Counted from the stretch's first letter, positions 8,543 through 16,372 are shown. The stretch is DNA of 55,769 bases from Candidatus Omnitrophota bacterium (GCA_030698625.1 JAUYMS010000037.1:1-55769), one strand, 5' to 3'. Notes: generated from the sequence alone by a model not told the origin. A program made the numbers and translations.

Positions 8543-9568
8543 TTACAGCAGTATTTTTTTCAATTGATTGACGCTAGCATCAAAGCTATTGAATATAGGG
8601 ATGTTCGTGAACTCGTTGAGTTCCTTTATGTGCAACGGTGAGCTTGAGCAAACTCCTGAAATAGCATCAGGCATCAAATTGAATTTTTCCTTCAAAATCC
8701 TAAGCCCGCCGATTGCCCCAACAGAATCATAAGAACAAAAAATAATCTTATGAATCCGTTTTCTCACCTCCTTGTGATTTAATAGCATTGCAGTCTCTCT
8801 TTGGTTGATGCCGTCAGCCAGCTCCACAACCCAGTAATTTTTTGGATTATTTGCATATTTCAAATCAAGTTTATTAAAAACACTCATCAGCTCATCGGCC
8901 TCGAGCAGATAAGTGGAAGGATAACCCAAATACGTAAAATCAGCGTAGTGATCTGCCCCAGCATCATTCATATGCAAGATATCTTTAAGACTTGCGGTTC
9001 CGGTAACCTTGGCGCCGCGAACACCATAACCTAAACTCGAGAGAACCCAACAACAAGAAGCCGCAGCAGCGCTTTTTCCCGAATTCATAGCAGTTCCGCA
9101 AATAAGAATCATTTTCGCTCGGGGAAAGTTTTTCACATCTTTTTTCGGCTGAAAGACGGGGTGCTTCTTTGTGTTTACAAGATCGCCTTCCTCGTCGTGA
9201 ACGTATCCCATGATCTTCACGCGAGTAGGATCCTTTTTTTGCGTGTTTTTGGAATGCACGAATCCGACGATTCCCGACCTTGCGACAAGATCGACTTCAG
9301 TGACCGATTCGGTGGGGATACGAGCTTCGTAATAATCCGGCGCATATCTATTTCCAAAAACAAAAATCCCTTTTGACCCGGTGTGGATCATATGAATTCG
9401 AGCAGATTTGTTTTCTAGGCTAGAGTGTTCACCTATTTGGGCTATTTCACCATAGACCACATCACCCACTTGCGGAATTCTTTCAATGGGTTGATAATAG
9501 CGCACCTGTTTGCGACTAAGTCCGTAGGCTGCACTTGGAAAGGTGATGCCAGCTTTTATTCTTTGCAC
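8543..9568 (-). CDS. P-loop NTPase of unknown function (possibly DUF1611-like)
   Basis: 341 residues. The first 150 residues are beta-rich with no recognised motif. Then comes a P-loop, ICGTAMNSGKSAAA, followed by RGAKVTGTASLKD and DFTYLGYPSTYL. This layout recalls the DUF1611/DgcN group, in which the P-loop half follows a small domain, but the match is from memory and moderate. A GTG start at 9568 with GGAG about ten bases upstream is used. It is divergent from the isoaspartyl peptidase gene at 9644 across 75 bases, so the two may share control and perhaps act on acidic peptides or D-amino acids. Confidence 0.6.
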   Translation of the reverse strand: MQRIKAGITFPSAAYGLSRKQVRYYQPIERIPQVGDVVYGEIAQIGEHSSLENKSARIHMIHTGSKGIFVFGNRYAPDYYEARIPTESVTEVDLVARSGIVGFVHSKNTQKKDPTRVKIMGYVHDEEGDLVNTKKHPVFQPKKDVKNFPRAKMILICGTAMNSGKSAAAASCCWVLSSLGYGVRGAKVTGTASLKDILHMNDAGADHYADFTYLGYPSTYLLEADELMSVFNKLDLKYANNPKNYWVVELADGINQRETAMLLNHKEVRKRIHKIIFCSYDSVGAIGGLRILKEKFNLMPDAISGVCSSSPLHIKELNEFTNIPIFNSFDASVNQLKKILL

Positions 9569-9643
9569 GACTTCTCAGCTCCGAGGGTTGAGAAAAGTAA
9601 GGGATTATATAGGCAAGACTAAATAAAAAGGAAGCTAATTATA

Positions 9644-10525
9644 ATGGTTCCAAGGCTGATTATTCACGGTGGTGCAGGACTGATAGAAAGCCCTGATTTT
9701 ACCGAAAGGCAATACGAGAAGGCCCTTCGCAAAGCTATAAAGGAAACCTATTCTGTTTTACTTCAAAAGGGATCCCGCCAAGCCGTGCTCTATGGTATTC
9801 GTCTGCTGGAGGATGACCCTTTGTTTAATGCCGGGTATGGCTCGCGCCTTCAAAAGGACGGTAGAGTCCGCATGTCTGCAGCAATTATGGATTCCGTCTC
9901 ACAGAAATTTTCAGGCGTGATTAACATTTGTAATGTCCGCCATCCTATCGATGTCGCTGACACGCTATCAAAAAGAAGGCATGCCGTTCTTGCAGGCCGA
10001 GGGGCGACCGAATATGCCAGGCGAAGAAAGATGGAGTATTGTAGTCCGCTCGCACCGCACCGACTAAAAGAACACGCGGAAAAAGTTAAGGGAGAATCAG
10101 GCACGGTTGGTATTGTGGCTGTTGATCATAAAGGGTGTATCTGTGCTGGTACTTCAACCGGTGGTGTCGGATACGAAACTCCGGGGAGAGTCTCAGATAG
10201 CGCAACGGTGGCCGGGACTTACGCCTCACGGGTTTGCGGAGTTTCATGTACGGGGCAAGGCGAAAGTATTGTAAACCAAGCCGTCGCAGCTAAGATTGTT
10301 GCCCGCGTCGAAGATGGTGTCTCTTTGGCCTCCGCGGTTCAGCGGTTAGTAGGCATTGCTCGACAGAAAAAATTACGGATTGGGCTGATTTCTTTGGATT
10401 GCTACGGAAACATCTTGGTGGGCAACGGCTACAACACGAAGGTTCTTTATGCTAAGCATGAAGGAACCAAAATTGACACATTCTTAACCCAGCCGCATGA
10501 TCATGAGCACGTCCCCCGTCATTAG
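9644..10525 (+). CDS. Isoaspartyl peptidase / plant-type L-asparaginase
   Basis: 293 residues, an Ntn-hydrolase of the EcAIII family. It begins LIIHGGAG, has NAGYGSRLQKDG in the first half, and the autocleavage site ESGTVGIVA, whose Thr becomes the N-terminal nucleophile of the beta subunit. TSTGGVGYETPGRVSDSA and GTYASRVCGVSCTGQGE carry the substrate-binding residues. It would cleave isoaspartyl dipeptides or asparagine. GGAAG lies ten bases before the ATG. The C-terminus ends in a His-rich tail (HDHEHVPRH) not usual for the family. Confidence 0.88.
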   Translation: MVPRLIIHGGAGLIESPDFTERQYEKALRKAIKETYSVLLQKGSRQAVLYGIRLLEDDPLFNAGYGSRLQKDGRVRMSAAIMDSVSQKFSGVINICNVRHPIDVADTLSKRRHAVLAGRGATEYARRRKMEYCSPLAPHRLKEHAEKVKGESGTVGIVAVDHKGCICAGTSTGGVGYETPGRVSDSATVAGTYASRVCGVSCTGQGESIVNQAVAAKIVARVEDGVSLASAVQRLVGIARQKKLRIGLISLDCYGNILVGNGYNTKVLYAKHEGTKIDTFLTQPHDHEHVPRH

Positions 10526-10593
10526 TCGGACTTGTATGGGGCTTGAGGCGGACGACGGCTGCCTCAGAGCCAACGTTTCTAGCGGAGACTGAG

Positions 10594-11670
10594 ATGAACA
10601 TTAAAGAGAAACTCGGACCATTCATCGCACGTCGGGGGCAATTAAAAGTGATCTATGTGGCCACTTGTAACGAAAACGGCCACCCCAATTGCGCGCCCAG
10701 ATTGATCATAGATATTGAGGAGCCCAATAAAATATTTTACATTGATTTCAAGAGATCGCAAAGCCACGAAAATATCTGCCAAACGAAGAGAGCCTCCCTG
10801 GCGTTCATGGATGAAAAGCGCCTCATGAGTTTTAAAATCGACGGCCTTTGTGAAACCGTCTCTTCGGGCACGGTGTTCGATCGTGTTAAGGCAAGGTGGA
10901 CAAAGATGGTTAACGCTTATCACGCAGAGCGGATCATCGAACGCCTTAGGGGCGTTATTTCCGGCCGGGTTGGGGAAATTGTTCTAAGTGATGATTACGT
11001 GATCGTCCAGTTCAATGCAAGAGAAATGAGGAAAGTCATTGTTCGGGAGCCGAGCACTTATCCAATGGGCAAAATTGCGTCGTTACAATTGCATATCGAT
11101 GAACTGGAAAAGGATGTCGAAAAATACAAGGAAGGCGAGCGGGTGATGGAGGTATCCAGGGACTCGTATAGAGTAACCTCGGATTTGTTTGAAACAGCTG
11201 CAATGGAAGATAACCTCACAGGACTTTACAATCAACGCGGATTTATTATGCTGGTGGAACAGCAATTGAAAATCAGTAAGCGGCAGAAGAAGGAGACCTT
11301 CTTAATTTTTTCAGATGTGGATCATTTAAAGCGAATTAACGATACCTTTGGCCACGCAAAGGGAGATGAAGCGCTCGTGAACGTCGCGCGCATTTTGAAG
11401 AGGAGTTTTCGCGATTCGGATATTATCGCGAGAATAGGCGGGGATGAATTTGCGGTAGCGATGGTGGATTGCGGGAAGGAATATCTGGATGTGGCTAAAA
11501 GCCGCTTAAGGGAAAATATAGCGGAGCAAAACCGAACTACCAAAGAGCCTTACTCTGTCGAGATCAGTATCGGTGTTGCATCATGCAAACCAAACGACAC
11601 GGTAAATCTGAACGAGCTCCTCAGTCAAAGTGATCAGAGGATGTATGAAGAGAAAAGAAAGAAAAAGTAG
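10594..11670 (+). CDS. Flavin split-barrel (PNPOx-like) protein fused to GGDEF diguanylate cyclase
   Basis: 358 residues from the ATG at 10594, chosen over an upstream start at 10543 because GGAGACTGAG precedes it and family similarity starts there. Residues 1-150 match the pyridoxamine-phosphate-oxidase-like FMN/F420 split barrel (VIYVATCNENGHPNCAPR). A coiled coil follows (165-185), then a GGDEF domain: DNLTGLYNQRGF, FSDVDHLKRINDTFGH, and an intact GGDEF at 282-286. The product-inhibition RxxD site (RDSD, 273-276) is present five residues before it. The enzyme should make cyclic di-GMP. A flavin or redox input is inferred from the fusion. No signal peptide or membrane segment is seen. Confidence 0.85.
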   Translation: MNIKEKLGPFIARRGQLKVIYVATCNENGHPNCAPRLIIDIEEPNKIFYIDFKRSQSHENICQTKRASLAFMDEKRLMSFKIDGLCETVSSGTVFDRVKARWTKMVNAYHAERIIERLRGVISGRVGEIVLSDDYVIVQFNAREMRKVIVREPSTYPMGKIASLQLHIDELEKDVEKYKEGERVMEVSRDSYRVTSDLFETAAMEDNLTGLYNQRGFIMLVEQQLKISKRQKKETFLIFSDVDHLKRINDTFGHAKGDEALVNVARILKRSFRDSDIIARIGGDEFAVAMVDCGKEYLDVAKSRLRENIAEQNRTTKEPYSVEISIGVASCKPNDTVNLNELLSQSDQRMYEEKRKKK

Positions 11671-11687
11671 CTTCGGATTTTTTAAAA

Positions 11688-11795
11688 CTACTTGTCCCTA
11701 CGTTTTTCCTGCTTCGCTTTACGTTTTTCCATAAGCGTAAGTTTCGGGGCTTTCTTTTGCGAACCCTTTTCTCTTCCCTTGTCGCGTTGTCCCAT
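11688..11795 (-). CDS. Small, highly basic 35-residue protein
   Basis: ATG at 11795 with GGGAGAATTT directly upstream; the product starts MGQRDKGREKGSQKKAPKL and is about 45% Lys plus Arg. Similar very short Lys/Arg-rich proteins occur in many deep-branching and delta-type bacteria, and the clear ribosome site supports translation. Function is unknown; binding to nucleic acid or ribosomes is a guess from charge. It runs convergently towards the diguanylate cyclase gene, with 17 bases between the stops. Confidence 0.7.
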   Translation of the reverse strand: MGQRDKGREKGSQKKAPKLTLMEKRKAKQEKRRDK

Positions 11796-12233
11796 AAATT
11801 CTCCCTGTGTGATAACGAATCATGAATGGTGGCCAGCATTAATGCTAAACGCGCATTATGAGGCGTTCTTGAGAGAAAGTACAGGTTGCCGTGACGGCCT
11901 GGGGACCCGTCGGTTAACGTATATCTATTAGACGTCCTTTCTGCTAAGCTAATAGTGTCAGCTCTGCTCGTTCAGCGGGCAAATCTAAGTGCGCAAATTT
12001 AGAACTTATTAAAGTATTTTCACGCATCACTAGCGCTTTTAGAGGCACATCTCAATGACAAATATGAGGAAAAAGATGAATGTATCCCGTAAGCGGTTCA
12101 CCGCTCACTTGGAGGTACTCATCTTTTTTCTAGACGGTATTGCTCTACAATTGAAAAGCGTAAGAGGCTTAAAAAGTAAGTTTAACGATACTGACATTCG
12201 CGGTGTAATGTTGTTTTCCATAGGGGAGCCTGT
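11796..12233. other. Long, mostly non-coding spacer
   Basis: About 440 bases between the small basic gene and the secreted peptide gene at 12234. It contains a 12-bp perfect palindrome AGCATTAATGCT (11835-11846), a GCCGTGACGGC mini-hairpin near 11890, and a doubtful 60-codon frame at 12055. No tRNA or recognised riboswitch was found. The palindrome is about 40 bases upstream of the small basic gene and could be an operator for it. Confidence 0.4.
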
Positions 12234-12237
12234 GTGA
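12055..12237 (+). CDS. Doubtful small protein, 60 residues
   Basis: The frame starts MTNMRKKMNVSRKRF, contains one hydrophobic segment (VLIFFLDGIALQL), and its stop overlaps the GTG start of the next gene (GTGTGA). The overlap suggests translational coupling, but the ribosome site is weak and no family is recognised. It may be a chance frame. Confidence 0.3.
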   Translation: MTNMRKKMNVSRKRFTAHLEVLIFFLDGIALQLKSVRGLKSKFNDTDIRGVMLFSIGEPV

Positions 12238-12518
12238 GCGGCTCCAAAATAATAAGTGGCAGTGTTTTTCTCGCGGTTTTAATCGCTGCGTTCACTTGGT
12301 TTCCCCGGAGCGGTTTCCCGGAGGATAAAAGCGCGGGATTTTATGCGGGCCCTCTATCAATCGTCGTTGAGACTGTGGTTTCAACATCAAAGTTTGCTTC
12401 TAAAAGTACTCCCCAGGAGGAAGAGGCAAAATTAAAAAATGCTCAAGATTTTAGGAGCGTGAAAGGAGAGCGCTCCGAAAAGCACGACGAAGAACACCCG
12501 CTTAGTTCTCCCGCCTGA
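12234..12518 (+). CDS. Small secreted or anchored hypothetical protein
   Basis: 94 residues from a GTG at 12234, preceded by GGGGAG at good spacing. Residues 5-22 (IISGSVFLAVLIAAFTWF) are a membrane or signal segment. The rest is polar and ends in a charged, low-complexity tail rich in Lys, Glu and Ser. No family is recognised. It precedes the small basic protein at 12643 but is separated from it by 124 bases. Confidence 0.5.
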   Translation: MSGSKIISGSVFLAVLIAAFTWFPRSGFPEDKSAGFYAGPLSIVVETVVSTSKFASKSTPQEEEAKLKNAQDFRSVKGERSEKHDEEHPLSSPA

Positions 12519-12642
12519 ATTAAAGCTTAGGGCCGAAGCTCTTAGCGTGTTAGAATAACCCCCATGACCAGCCCCACCCAGATTGCTCATTTTATCGTAA
12601 GCAGCCAGCACTGATTCGCTTTCATCCAAACAAAGGAGTTTC

Positions 12643-12813
12643 GTGAGAGAAAATTACCGGGGCAACAAAAGGCGCAAAGAAGAACAAAGGAAGAAGAAAC
12701 AGGACGATAAGAGAAACAAGCGCTTGAATAAAAACGCACAACCCCCGTCGCTGGATTCATCAAACTCCGTACTTCCTGAGGAAAACTCTGTATCTCCCAC
12801 GCCGCAAGATTAA
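12643..12813 (+). CDS. Small charged protein (56 residues), Lys/Arg-rich
   Basis: GTG start at 12643 with AAAGGAG five bases upstream. The first 35 residues are strongly charged (RGNKRRKEEQRKKKQ...), predicted as one long helix, followed by a Ser/Pro-rich tail ending SPTPQD. The stop is 15 bases before the CarD-like gene, so they probably share a transcript. Small proteins of this kind recur near CarD-like and cold-shock genes in related genomes as far as I recall. Function unknown. Confidence 0.7.
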   Translation: MRENYRGNKRRKEEQRKKKQDDKRNKRLNKNAQPPSLDSSNSVLPEENSVSPTPQD

Positions 12814-12828
12814 TAAAGAGAGGTATTT

Positions 12829-13338
12829 GTGACATCTAAAAAGATTGCCGGAGATGGCCTTTTATTTCACCCCGCTCACGGCCTGTGCCGCGTGGACAGG
12901 ATGACGGAGCAGGAGCAGTCTGGAGAGAAAGTTCTTTGCTATTCACTGGTTCCCAAGACAACCAATAGGATGAAAGTTCGGTTTCTTGTTGAGGTCAAAC
13001 ACGCAGAATCATCGGGTTTCCACAAGGTCATATCGGCCAAAGAAGCGGGTAAGCTTTTGAATTACTTGAAGGCTGGGGACGGAAGCGCCGTTCAAACAGA
13101 ACCAGCGTGGGTCCTGGCCCAGAATATCCTTTCCTTTTCCGCAGACAAATTGAAGACGAGGGATCAAAGGAAGCGCCAGTTGTTGGAACATTCCATCAAA
13201 GGTTTGGTAGGAGAACTTGCGTGCGCGTTCAGGCTCTCCTTAATGGAGACGGCGTCACGCATTGAAAAAAGCCTCACAAAAATATCCAAGGTCGATTCGT
13301 TGGTTTTGGCCGCGCTCGGCCGCGCTGCCGAGGGATAG
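12829..13338 (+). CDS. CarD-like transcriptional regulator, paralogue 1
   Basis: 169 residues, GTG start with GAGAGG upstream. Residues 5-65 resemble the CarD/CdnL/TRCF RNA-polymerase-interacting domain: GDGLLFHPAHGLCRV, then YSLVPKTTNRMKVRFLVE, matching the usual VYP.HGVG...LTIPV layout. Residues 75-169 are helical and basic (TRDQRKRQLLEHSIKGLVGEL), as in the CarD DNA-binding part. CarD proteins bind the polymerase beta subunit and stabilise open promoter complexes. Its paralogue is 1.4 kb away at 14244. Confidence 0.75.
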   Translation: MTSKKIAGDGLLFHPAHGLCRVDRMTEQEQSGEKVLCYSLVPKTTNRMKVRFLVEVKHAESSGFHKVISAKEAGKLLNYLKAGDGSAVQTEPAWVLAQNILSFSADKLKTRDQRKRQLLEHSIKGLVGELACAFRLSLMETASRIEKSLTKISKVDSLVLAALGRAAEG

Positions 13339-13378
13339 GGGATCATCAGGGTTTTACTAAAAACAACAAGGAGGAAAT

Positions 13379-13543
13379 ATGGGATTTGATCATGGTGATA
13401 AGTTTGGCGGACGTCCTAGGGAAATGCACAAGGCGACTTGCGCTGATTGTAAACAAGAATGCGAAGTTCCATTTAAGCCCAGCGGAGACCGACCCGTCTA
13501 CTGTAAGGGGTGCTTTTCAAAGCGTAAAGATAGCGGACGTTAA
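13379..13543 (+). CDS. Small CxxC zinc-ribbon protein
   Basis: 54 residues with a strong ribosome site (AAGGAGG). It holds two Cys pairs, CADCKQEC and CKGC, around the VPFKPSGDRPVYC motif, the pattern of the short CxxC-x-CxxC zinc-ribbon proteins common in Omnitrophota, Patescibacteria and delta-type bacteria. The N-terminal GFDHGDKFGGRPREMHKA segment is Gly- and charge-rich. It probably binds one zinc and nucleic acid or protein. It sits between the CarD-like and cold-shock genes. Confidence 0.8.
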   Translation: MGFDHGDKFGGRPREMHKATCADCKQECEVPFKPSGDRPVYCKGCFSKRKDSGR

Positions 13544-13617
13544 AAAGATACTGCGCCCTGAGCAGCAGCCAGACGCCCCTGACAGGATTTCATTTACCCA
13601 GGACGGGATATCCGATT

Positions 13618-13641
13618 GGGGGGGGGTTGGGGTTGAGGGGG
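13618..13641 (+). repeat. G-run able to form a G-quadruplex
   Basis: G9-TT-G4-TTGA-G5 on the plus strand. The nine-G run can be split to give four G-triplets, meeting the usual G3+N1-7 quadruplex pattern. It lies between the zinc-ribbon stop and the cold-shock promoter, on the non-template strand for both genes, so it could fold in DNA or in the zinc-ribbon mRNA. Confidence 0.55.
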
Positions 13642-13730
13642 CACGCCATTACCTCAGTCTCTGAAGGGACTTAGGCATGATTGGCTTAGGTTCAATAGGG
13701 CGGTTGTTTGTAAATAAAAGTGAATACTCG

Positions 13731-13767
13731 TTGACAAATAACAGCATATTTGGCAATATGCTATACT
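13731..13767 (+). promoter_or_regulatory. Probable cold-shock gene promoter with embedded palindrome
   Basis: TTGACA at 13731-13736 is a consensus -35. Candidate -10 hexamers are TATGCT (13757-13762, spacer 20) and TATACT (13762-13767, spacer 25), both longer than the ideal 17. An inverted repeat with 8-bp arms, AGCATATT-tggc-AATATGCT (13743-13762), fills the spacer and reaches the -10. A repressor bound there would block the promoter; alternatively it forms a hairpin in DNA. Confidence 0.5.
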
Positions 13768-13967
13768 TACGTGGTAGTAAGAAACAGGAAAAACTTGAAA
13801 AGCGAGGTAGTAACGCGTGCCTTGCTTCTTATGAATACAAGATGGTTTAATCTGACTTAGCAAATTGGACCCCACCACCTTGATCCTCCAGAAGCTGTAT
13901 TACATGCCTTTGAAGTGATTCCCCTACTGCTATCTACTCAAATCTCTAAGAAAGGAGAAACAAAACA
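13768..13967 (+). promoter_or_regulatory. Long 5' leader of the cold-shock gene
   Basis: About 200 untranslated bases lie between the putative promoter and the cold-shock ATG. Long leaders of this size are known from cspA-type genes, where they act as RNA thermosensors. No clear cold-box sequence was recognised. The leader ends in a good ribosome site (AGAAAGGAGAAAC). Confidence 0.4.
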
Positions 13968-14168
13968 ATGCCAACAGGAAGTGTTAAATGGTTTGACAAT
14001 TCTAAAGGCTTTGGTTTTATCTCTCGTGAAGGCGGCAGTGATGTATTCGTGCATCATTCTGCGATCGCGGGCGATGGCTATAAGTCTTTGGAAGAAGGTC
14101 AGTCAGTTCAGTTTGAAGTGACTCAAGGCCCGAAGGGCGACCAGGCAACAAACGTTGTAAAGCTGTAA
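13968..14168 (+). CDS. Cold-shock protein (CspA family)
   Basis: 66 residues, full length. It carries both RNA-binding motifs: KGFGFI (RNP1) and VFVHHS (RNP2), within the standard five-stranded cold-shock domain starting [15 protein letters not shown] and ending ATNVVKL. Such proteins bind single-stranded RNA and melt secondary structure. It has its own promoter, long leader and strong terminator, so it is a separate transcription unit between the two CarD-like genes. Confidence 0.97.
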   Translation: MPTGSVKWFDNSKGFGFISREGGSDVFVHHSAIAGDGYKSLEEGQSVQFEVTQGPKGDQATNVVKL

Positions 14169-14180
14169 GTGAATAAAAAA

Positions 14181-14206
14181 ACCCGGTAGAAATACCGGGT
14201 TTTTTG
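14181..14206 (+). terminator. Rho-independent terminator of the cold-shock gene
   Basis: ACCCGGTA-gaaa-TACCGGGT followed by a T run: a perfect 8-bp stem, GAAA loop and U tract, twelve bases after the stop. Confidence 0.93.
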
Positions 14207-14243
14207 CAATTTTAATATAAATTCTGAATGTTAAGGATAAACA

Positions 14244-14747
14244 ATGGCCAGAGAAGAAATCGCAAAAGATGATTTGCTATTCCATTCTGTACATGGATTA
14301 TGCCGTGTGGCGCAGGTTACGCAGAAAGTCCCAGCAGACGAAACCAACTATCTCCTTCTTCCTGTTTCGACGAATCGTGCCAAAGTTCGATTTCTCATTC
14401 CGGAGAGCTCCTTGGAAGAATCCGGCTTTGGTTTACTCATTTCTGTTAGGGCAGCCAATGCAATTTTAGATTATTTTAAGACGGGCAAAGAAGAAAAATC
14501 GGGATGTAGCCAGGCTTGGAAACAGGCTGAATTGATATGGTCTGAGTCCCGTAGCAAGGAACCCGTGAAAGACTCAAGAAGGCGTCAGCGGGTGGATCGG
14601 GCGGTGAAGGGGCTTGCGGGGGAACTGGCTTATGTTCTTAAGCTGACCTTGGAAGAGATCGGTGGGAAAATTCAGAAAAACCTAGGCCGTATATCGGACA
14701 TTAACCCACTGGTTCTTACAGCGCTTACAAATATCGAGAAAGATTAG
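14244..14747 (+). CDS. CarD-like transcriptional regulator, paralogue 2
   Basis: 167 residues, clearly paralogous to the protein at 12829-13338: KDDLLFHSVHGLCRV, LLPVSTNRAKVRFLIPE, then a basic helical part DSRRRQRVDRAVKGLAGEL and the shared ending SDINPLVLTALTNI. It should bind RNA polymerase in the manner of CarD/CdnL. It is followed 14 bases later by the Arg/Gly-rich protein gene, which is probably cotranscribed. Two divergent copies close together suggest duplication and specialisation, possibly for different conditions. Confidence 0.75.
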   Translation: MAREEIAKDDLLFHSVHGLCRVAQVTQKVPADETNYLLLPVSTNRAKVRFLIPESSLEESGFGLLISVRAANAILDYFKTGKEEKSGCSQAWKQAELIWSESRSKEPVKDSRRRQRVDRAVKGLAGELAYVLKLTLEEIGGKIQKNLGRISDINPLVLTALTNIEKD

Positions 14748-14761
14748 GAGAAAAGGATATT

Positions 14762-15130
14762 ATGAATACAGATACTGCGTTGGAAAATATTCCACTGGCA
14801 GCAGCACAGTCAAAAACGTCGCCAGACGACCGCGAGCTAATTGTGTTAATTAAAAGGTTGCAGCAGCAGATGGGTTTTCTGGAAAAGAAAATTGAGATTC
14901 TTATCGGCAGGTCGGCGCAAAAGCCATCCTTTGGTAGGGAAAAGCGTTTTTCTAAACCGTTTCGTACCGGAGGGCCTTCACATGGACACGCTACCACAGA
15001 AGGTGGCAAACGTTCCAACGAAAGACCTTTCGTCGGGAACGGCTCTTTCGACAAATCCCGTGGCGGACAAAGCAATGGATTTAGACACCCGAAGAAACGT
15101 CCTTTTCATCCTAAGCAGAAGCGGGATTAA
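14762..15130 (+). CDS. Basic, Gly/Arg-rich low-complexity protein
   Basis: 122 residues. Residues 22-50 form a short coiled coil (DDRELIVLIKRLQQQMGFLE), which would make an oligomer. The remaining 70 residues are disordered and rich in Gly, Arg, Lys, Phe and Ser, resembling RGG-type RNA-binding tails, and end HPKKRPFHPKQKRD. It follows the second CarD-like gene with AGGAG seven bases upstream of the ATG. No catalytic motif is seen; an RNA-binding or condensate-forming role near CarD and cold-shock genes is inference. Confidence 0.65.
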   Translation: MNTDTALENIPLAAAQSKTSPDDRELIVLIKRLQQQMGFLEKKIEILIGRSAQKPSFGREKRFSKPFRTGGPSHGHATTEGGKRSNERPFVGNGSFDKSRGGQSNGFRHPKKRPFHPKQKRD

Positions 15131-15336
15131 GCTGCCTTTTTTTGGGATTAGAACCCGGCAATTTGAACTCAATAATTTTTGCCGATATTGAACCTCGAAA
15201 TATAGCGGTTGATGAGACTTAAGGCGAACCCTCCTCTTTTCCTTCCTTCATGTTTGCGACAAAATTCAGCAGTAAAGGGCAGAGCTTTGTTTACGCCCAA
15301 TCGCCGAACACGCAAATGTAGCGTCGGGATTTATTA

Positions 15337-16269
15337 ATGACCACACGAAGAAATTCAGCGACCGGCTTACAGCAGATTTTATGGTACACCAGCTATTTGT
15401 TCCTGCGGGTGCTGTCAGGGCTAATCAACCTATTGCCCGCCGAAACTGCCGAAGCTGTTGCTCGGACGATTGGCCGGGCAATATATTATCTTTTACCCGG
15501 CCGCCGATGCGTCGCCATGGCCAATCTGACCATCGCTTTTGGAGATCGCGTGTCTGTCGTAGAGAAAAAAGAGCTTACTAAACGGGCGTTTGAACATATT
15601 GCCGTGAACTTTATGGAGGTTTTCCGCATTTCAAGATTGCTTGAAGGTGATGTTAAGGAGACTTTTACGATAAAGGGATTAGAGCACTTTGATAATGCGC
15701 TGGCAAGAAAGAAGGGAATAATTTTTGTTGTTTCACATATTGGGTCCTGGGAATACTTGGCGTTTCTTTTTTACCTGACAGGTTATCCATGCGCTGTAGT
15801 AGTGAAGGAAGTGAGAAATGCTTATATATTTAAGTGGCTTAACTCAATGCGCCGCCGCGCGACTTTGAATGTTATCCACAAGGAAAATACCAGGAGTGCC
15901 ATTAAGGCGATATTATGCGAACTATCGAATAACCGCATTGTGGCAGTGCTGATTGATCAGTGGGCCGGAAATGACGCGCCTTGGGTGGATTTCTTTGGAG
16001 AGGCGGCCTCGACAACCGCCATACCGGCACGTTTAGCGCTCAAAACAGGCTGTGCACTCGTCCCAGGTGCATGTATAAGAAAAGCGTCTGGAAAATATGA
16101 GATTACAATTTTCCCGGAACTTCCGGTTAGCGCAAAGACTGAGGATCTTATTTCGGTCACGAAGGGCTTGAATCATTTGCTTGAAAAGCAGATTCGTGAG
16201 AATCCGGAGCAATGGATTTGGACACACAAGCGGTGGAAAGGCAAGAAAATATATGCAGACAAGCGTTGA
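15337..16269 (+). CDS. Lipid A biosynthesis-type acyltransferase (LpxL/HtrB family), paralogue 1
   Basis: 310 residues, usual length. It has a hydrophobic N-terminal anchor, the catalytic HX4E motif in SHIGSWEYL, then IDQWAGNDAPWVDFFG and the GCALVPGACIRK segment found in this family. LpxL/HtrB enzymes add secondary acyl chains to lipid A at the inner membrane using acyl-ACP, so a Gram-negative outer membrane is likely. The paralogue at 17118 keeps the same motifs; the two flank a TIGR04073-type gene. The ribosome site is weak, and about 200 bases of apparently empty sequence precede it. Confidence 0.88.
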   Translation: MTTRRNSATGLQQILWYTSYLFLRVLSGLINLLPAETAEAVARTIGRAIYYLLPGRRCVAMANLTIAFGDRVSVVEKKELTKRAFEHIAVNFMEVFRISRLLEGDVKETFTIKGLEHFDNALARKKGIIFVVSHIGSWEYLAFLFYLTGYPCAVVVKEVRNAYIFKWLNSMRRRATLNVIHKENTRSAIKAILCELSNNRIVAVLIDQWAGNDAPWVDFFGEAASTTAIPARLALKTGCALVPGACIRKASGKYEITIFPELPVSAKTEDLISVTKGLNHLLEKQIRENPEQWIWTHKRWKGKKIYADKR

Positions 16270-16301
16270 TTTTAAACGGAAAAGGGACAAGGGGAATTAT
16301 T

Positions 16302-16332
16302 TTGCTTTCCGGCGACAATATAGGGTTATAAT
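16302..16332 (+). promoter_or_regulatory. Putative promoter of the TIGR04073-type gene
   Basis: TATAAT at 16327-16332 is a consensus -10; the best -35 is TTGCTT at 16302-16307 with a 19-base spacer. It lies 40 bases before the ATG, and GGGGGG before the start gives a strong ribosome site. Confidence 0.5.
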
Positions 16333-16372
16333 AAATTCTTAACCAAATTCGAAGAATAAAGGGGGGAACTAG

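Noticed and set aside
12564-12614. A 16-codon frame with a TAGAAT-like -10 just before it
   Set aside because: Very short, no ribosome site and no recognisable product; the GTG frame at 12643 is better supported.
15131-15336. Spacer before the first acyltransferase
   Set aside because: Searched for tRNA, hairpins and small frames; nothing convincing found.
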